Shown in pieces: positions 61,428 to 64,000 of a stretch of DNA of 64,000 bases; within the stretch, counting starts at the first letter, position 1, and the number at the start of each line of letters is the position of its first letter. Made by a program: the position numbers and the translations under genes. The stretch is from Cupriavidus lacunae. Lineage in GTDB: Bacteria; Pseudomonadota; Gammaproteobacteria; Burkholderiales; Burkholderiaceae. The DNA is taken from assembly GCF_003353055.1 (NCBI RefSeq), contig NZ_QKWJ01000015.1, positions 1-64,000 on the forward strand, in the 5' to 3' direction. A model generated the notes under the pieces. It saw only the letters and a list, made by a program, of their open reading frames with translations. It was not told the origin of the DNA and ran no database searches.

Positions 61428-61931
61428 TCAGCCCTTGGGCGGGATGCGCAGCTTCTGGCCCGGGTAGATCTTGTCCGGGTGGCTCAGCATTGGCGTGTTG
61501 GCCTCGAAGATCTTGTTGTACTCGGCGCCGTTGCCATAGGCGGCCTGGGAGATTGCCCAGAGCGTGTCGCCCTTGACCACGGTATGCCAGGTCGATTCCT
61601 CGGACTCGACATTGACCGACATCTTGTCCTCGACCTTGTCCACACCCTCGACATTGCCGGCGCACAGGATGATCTTCTCGCGCGTGGCCTGGTCGGGCGC
61701 GACGCCGAACACAGTGACCAGCCCCTGCGAGCCGTCCACCTGCACCATCAGCCCGGTCGCGTCCAGCCCCATTTTCTTGATGTAGCCCTCGATCGCATCG
61801 CCCGCGGCGCGATTGGCGGCATCGACATTCTCCGCCGACGCATCCGCCGCGGCGGCGTCCTGCGCGGCCTTGGCCTCGCCGGTGCCGAACAGCTTTTCTC
61901 CCGCTTCCTTGATGAAGTCGAACATGCCCAT
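61428..61931 (-). CDS. Kbp/YgaU-like BON and LysM domain protein
   Basis: This 167-residue protein matches E. coli Kbp (YgaU), a cytoplasmic K+-binding protein. It begins MGMFDFIKEAGEKLFG, has an Ala/Asp-rich spacer, a BON domain at about residues 45-115 (LMVQVDGSQGLVTVFGVA) and a LysM domain to the end (WHTVVKGDTLWAISQAAYG, YPGQKLRIPP). No signal peptide is present. AGGAGG precedes the ATG. Named by homology; gene symbol left open. Confidence 0.9.
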   Translation of the reverse strand: MGMFDFIKEAGEKLFGTGEAKAAQDAAAADASAENVDAANRAAGDAIEGYIKKMGLDATGLMVQVDGSQGLVTVFGVAPDQATREKIILCAGNVEGVDKVEDKMSVNVESEESTWHTVVKGDTLWAISQAAYGNGAEYNKIFEANTPMLSHPDKIYPGQKLRIPPKG

Positions 61932-62021
61932 GACATCCTCCTGACGGTGAGTGGAAAACACTGCAGAGTGCCACGCCCTGATGGCTGTGGCATGAAAACA
62001 ATTGTGAATCCCGCAAAGCAT

Positions 62022-62043
62022 GAAGGGCGCCTTAGCGCCCTTC
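62022..62043 (-). terminator. Hairpin after pssA
   Basis: A nine-base stem GAAGGGCGC/GCGCCCTTC with a 4-base loop lies 13 bases beyond the pssA stop. The T-run is weak, so termination is uncertain. Confidence 0.55.
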
Positions 62044-62055
62044 TGCCTGCAAAAC

Positions 62056-62961
62056 CTATGAAGCCTTGCCGCCGTTCTCGCGTTGCTTCTTCTCGATGGC
62101 GGGCTTGCCGTGCATTGCCCGCCAGGCCCACAGCACATAGCCCGAGATCGCATAGATCACGAACAGGCCGAACAGCGCCACCGGCGGATCGGTGGAAACC
62201 ACCACGAACAGCACCAGGACCAGCACCATCATGCCGAACGGCACGCGGTAGCGCACGTCAAGCGCCTTGCCGCTGTAGAACGGCGCGTTGGACACCATCG
62301 ACAACCCGGCGTAAAGCGTAATGCCGAAGGCCACCCACGGCATCCACAGCTCCTTGACCGGCAGCTTGTTGTCGATCACCAGCCAGACGAAGCCGGCCAC
62401 CAGGGCAGCGGCCGCGGGGCTGGGCAGCCCCTGGAAGAAGCGCTTGTCGACGATGCCGATATTGGCGTTGAAGCGGGCCAGACGCAACGCCGCACAGGTG
62501 CAGTAGACGAACGCTGCGATCCAGCCCCACTTGCCCAGGTCATGCAGAATCCATTCATACATCACCAGCGCCGGCGCAACCCCGAACGAAGTCATGTCCG
62601 ACAGCGAATCATATTGCTCGCCAAACGCACTCTGCGTATTGGTGATGCGCGCCACGCGCCCGTCCATGCCATCCAGCACCATCGCCGCGAAGATGGCGAT
62701 GGCCGCGGCGTCGAAGCGCATGTTCATGGCCTGGACGATGGCGAAGAAGCCCGCGAACAGCGCCGCGGTGGTGAACGCGTTGGGCAGCAGGTAGATGCCG
62801 CGCCGGCGCGGACGCTGGTAGACGATATCGTGGCCGTGGTCGTCACCGGCTTCGTCGTCGAAGTCGTCGTCAGCGCCGCGCAGCTGGTTATGGCGGAACG
62901 GCCGCAGGTGGGTCACGTTGCCGTTGCTGCTGCGCTTGTTACGTCGATGGAAGGCAACCAT
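62056..62961 (-). CDS. pssA: CDP-diacylglycerol-serine O-phosphatidyltransferase
   Basis: The 301-residue membrane enzyme makes phosphatidylserine from CDP-diacylglycerol and serine. The CDP-alcohol phosphotransferase motif is complete: DGRVARITNTQSAFGEQYD then SLSD, matching DG-x2-AR-x8-G-x3-D-x3-D. About seven hydrophobic helices follow an Arg/Asp-rich N-terminus of about 55 residues. ATG at 62961. The next step enzyme, psd, lies 25 bases upstream, so the pair makes phosphatidylethanolamine. Confidence 0.95.
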   Translation of the reverse strand: MVAFHRRNKRSSNGNVTHLRPFRHNQLRGADDDFDDEAGDDHGHDIVYQRPRRRGIYLLPNAFTTAALFAGFFAIVQAMNMRFDAAAIAIFAAMVLDGMDGRVARITNTQSAFGEQYDSLSDMTSFGVAPALVMYEWILHDLGKWGWIAAFVYCTCAALRLARFNANIGIVDKRFFQGLPSPAAAALVAGFVWLVIDNKLPVKELWMPWVAFGITLYAGLSMVSNAPFYSGKALDVRYRVPFGMMVLVLVLFVVVSTDPPVALFGLFVIYAISGYVLWAWRAMHGKPAIEKKQRENGGKAS

Positions 62962-62986
62962 CACAGTCCTCCGGTCAGGCCGCCGC

Positions 62987-63637
62987 TCACTTCACGTCGA
63001 GTTCGGCGAGGATGGTCGACGAGGCGGATACCTTCTCGCCGATGGTCACACGCGGGCGCGCATCGAGCGGCAGGTAGACGTCCACGCGCGAGCCGAAGCG
63101 GATAAAGCCGTAGCGCTGGCCGCGCGACAGGTTGTCGCCCACCTTGGTGTAGCACAGGATGCGGCGGGCCACGAGGCCGGCCACCTGCACCAGCGTCACC
63201 AGCTGGCCGTCGGTCGCGCGCCGGATCAGCACGGCGTTGCGCTCGTTCTCGGTCGAAGCCTTGTCCAGGTCAGCATTGACGAACTTGCCCGGGAAGTATT
63301 CGACCTTCTCGACCGCGCCATCGACCGAGACACGGTTCGAGTGCACGTTGAAGACGTTCATGAAGACGCTGATCTTCAGCGCCTCGCGGCCGGCGTACGG
63401 ATCCTGCGCTTTTTCGACCACGACGATACGGCCGTCGGCCGGGGCCAGCACGGCGTTGGGCTGCGACGGGATCGGACGCGGCGGATCGCGGAAGAATTGC
63501 AGCACGAATACCGTGATGATCCACAGCGGCAACGCCCACCAGAAGCCCGCGCTGGCGTGCACCAGCAGCGAGATGACAAAGGCGCCGGCCAGGAACGGCC
63601 AGCCTTCACGGGCGATCAGCGGATGAGGATAGTTCAT
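62987..63637 (-). CDS. psd: Phosphatidylserine decarboxylase proenzyme
   Basis: A 216-residue, short-form (archaeal-type) decarboxylase that cleaves itself at a Gly-Ser bond to form a pyruvoyl group, here in [15 protein letters not shown] at about residue 181-182. Two N-terminal hydrophobic helices anchor it ([29 protein letters not shown]), and [16 protein letters not shown] is characteristic. It supplies phosphatidylethanolamine. ATG at 63637; the longer in-frame extension looks like leader. Confidence 0.95.
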   Translation of the reverse strand: MNYPHPLIAREGWPFLAGAFVISLLVHASAGFWWALPLWIITVFVLQFFRDPPRPIPSQPNAVLAPADGRIVVVEKAQDPYAGREALKISVFMNVFNVHSNRVSVDGAVEKVEYFPGKFVNADLDKASTENERNAVLIRRATDGQLVTLVQVAGLVARRILCYTKVGDNLSRGQRYGFIRFGSRVDVYLPLDARPRVTIGEKVSASSTILAELDVK

Positions 63638-63780
63638 GCAGTACAGGTGTCGGTGGATACAAGACCATGGCAAGGCGGGACGGAAAGCGGCAATAGCGAC
63701 GATTGCGGCCACCGCCAGCGCTCCATGGTCGCGGAGCAGGATAATGCACGCCTTGCCCGAAGTCTGACAAGCATAACAAA

Positions 63781-63847
63781 AAGCCGTTCAGGCCCCGCGA
63801 CTCCCTCCTGATAATAGAAGGGCGTGGCACGGGACGCTGAACGGCTT
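63781..63847 (-). terminator. Terminator of ilvC with a branched loop
   Basis: An 11-base stem AAGCCGTTCAG (63781-63791)/CTGAACGGCTT (63837-63847) encloses 45 bases that can form their own small hairpins, and TTTTTG follows on the minus strand. It lies 45 bases beyond the ilvC stop. The remaining gap 63638-63780 holds the psd leader; no other feature is evident. Confidence 0.75.
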
Positions 63848-63891
63848 CGGCCCGCCGCCGCGCGGCGCGGGCCATCAGACAGCGATGCAGC

Positions 63892-64000
63892 TTAGTTCTT
63901 CGACTGATCGACCATCTTGTTCTTGGCGATCCACGGCATCATCGCGCGCAGCTTGGCACCCACTTCTTCGATCTGGTGCTCGGCCGTCAGGCGGCGGCGC
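63892..64000 (-). CDS. ilvC: Ketol-acid reductoisomerase, C-terminal end (partial)
   Basis: The last 36 residues of IlvC are present ([20 protein letters not shown] and [13 protein letters not shown]), with the stop TAA at 63892-63894. The enzyme acts in valine, isoleucine and leucine synthesis and supplies the precursor that LeuA uses. The remainder is beyond the right edge. Confidence 0.95.
   Translation of the reverse strand, partial: RRRLTAEHQIEEVGAKLRAMMPWIAKNKMVDQSKN

Overview
The window is about 64 kb of GC-rich chromosomal DNA from a betaproteobacterium. It is most likely Cupriavidus (Burkholderiales), judging from protein character, the ureDA-hupE-BCEFG order with an adjacent urtABCDE transporter, and the chain ilvC-psd-pssA ... 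leuA ... rpsO-pnp ... tpiA-secG-tRNA-Leu-nuoA-N. The genus is an inference; no database search was possible. Almost everything is core metabolism, mostly on the minus strand. I see no transposase, integrase, phage gene, CRISPR array or recognisable defence system.

Layout. 1-2130: the tail of an unknown gene, a REP-like inverted repeat, and a gamma-glutamyltransferase lipoprotein. 2338-5997: a von Willebrand A lipoprotein, an ECF sigma factor and a one-helix probable anti-sigma partner. 6040-12379: a CAP-domain lipoprotein, a LysR regulator divergent from an acyl-CoA dehydrogenase, a GST, an unknown protein and an XRE regulator. 12376-18296: urease genes with a HupE/UreJ nickel permease between ureA and ureB. 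18445-24218: the urea ABC transporter urtABCDE, preceded by a near-perfect sigma-54 promoter and two NtrC-type sites. 24664-26712: a second gamma-glutamyltransferase. 26785-30756: the bo3-type quinol oxidase cyoABCD without cyoE. 31359-35331: two MaoC-like proteins, two acyl-CoA dehydrogenases and a DUF1178 protein, behind a promoter overlapped by a TetR-like operator. 35478-51487: NUDIX, DUF2818 and the complete 14-gene complex I operon. 51654-51738: tRNA-Leu(GAG). 51925-57291: secG, tpiA, a quinone oxidoreductase, pnp and rpsO. 57465-64000: an orphan substrate-binding protein, a small lipoprotein, leuA with a leader-peptide attenuator, a Kbp-like BON/LysM protein, pssA, psd and the 3' end of ilvC.

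How the parts work together. Urea is imported by UrtABCDE under nitrogen control and hydrolysed by urease, whose nickel centre is built by UreDEFG with HupE supplying nickel. Complex I and the bo3 oxidase form a complete NADH-to-oxygen chain, fed by the acyl-CoA dehydrogenase/MaoC genes. The most interesting non-coding signals are the leuA attenuator, whose leader has all four leucines as CTA and sits almost on its own promoter start point; the urtA sigma-54/NtrC region; the TetR-like operator; and structured spacers that split the nuo operon into nuoABCD, nuoEFGHI and nuoJKLMN.
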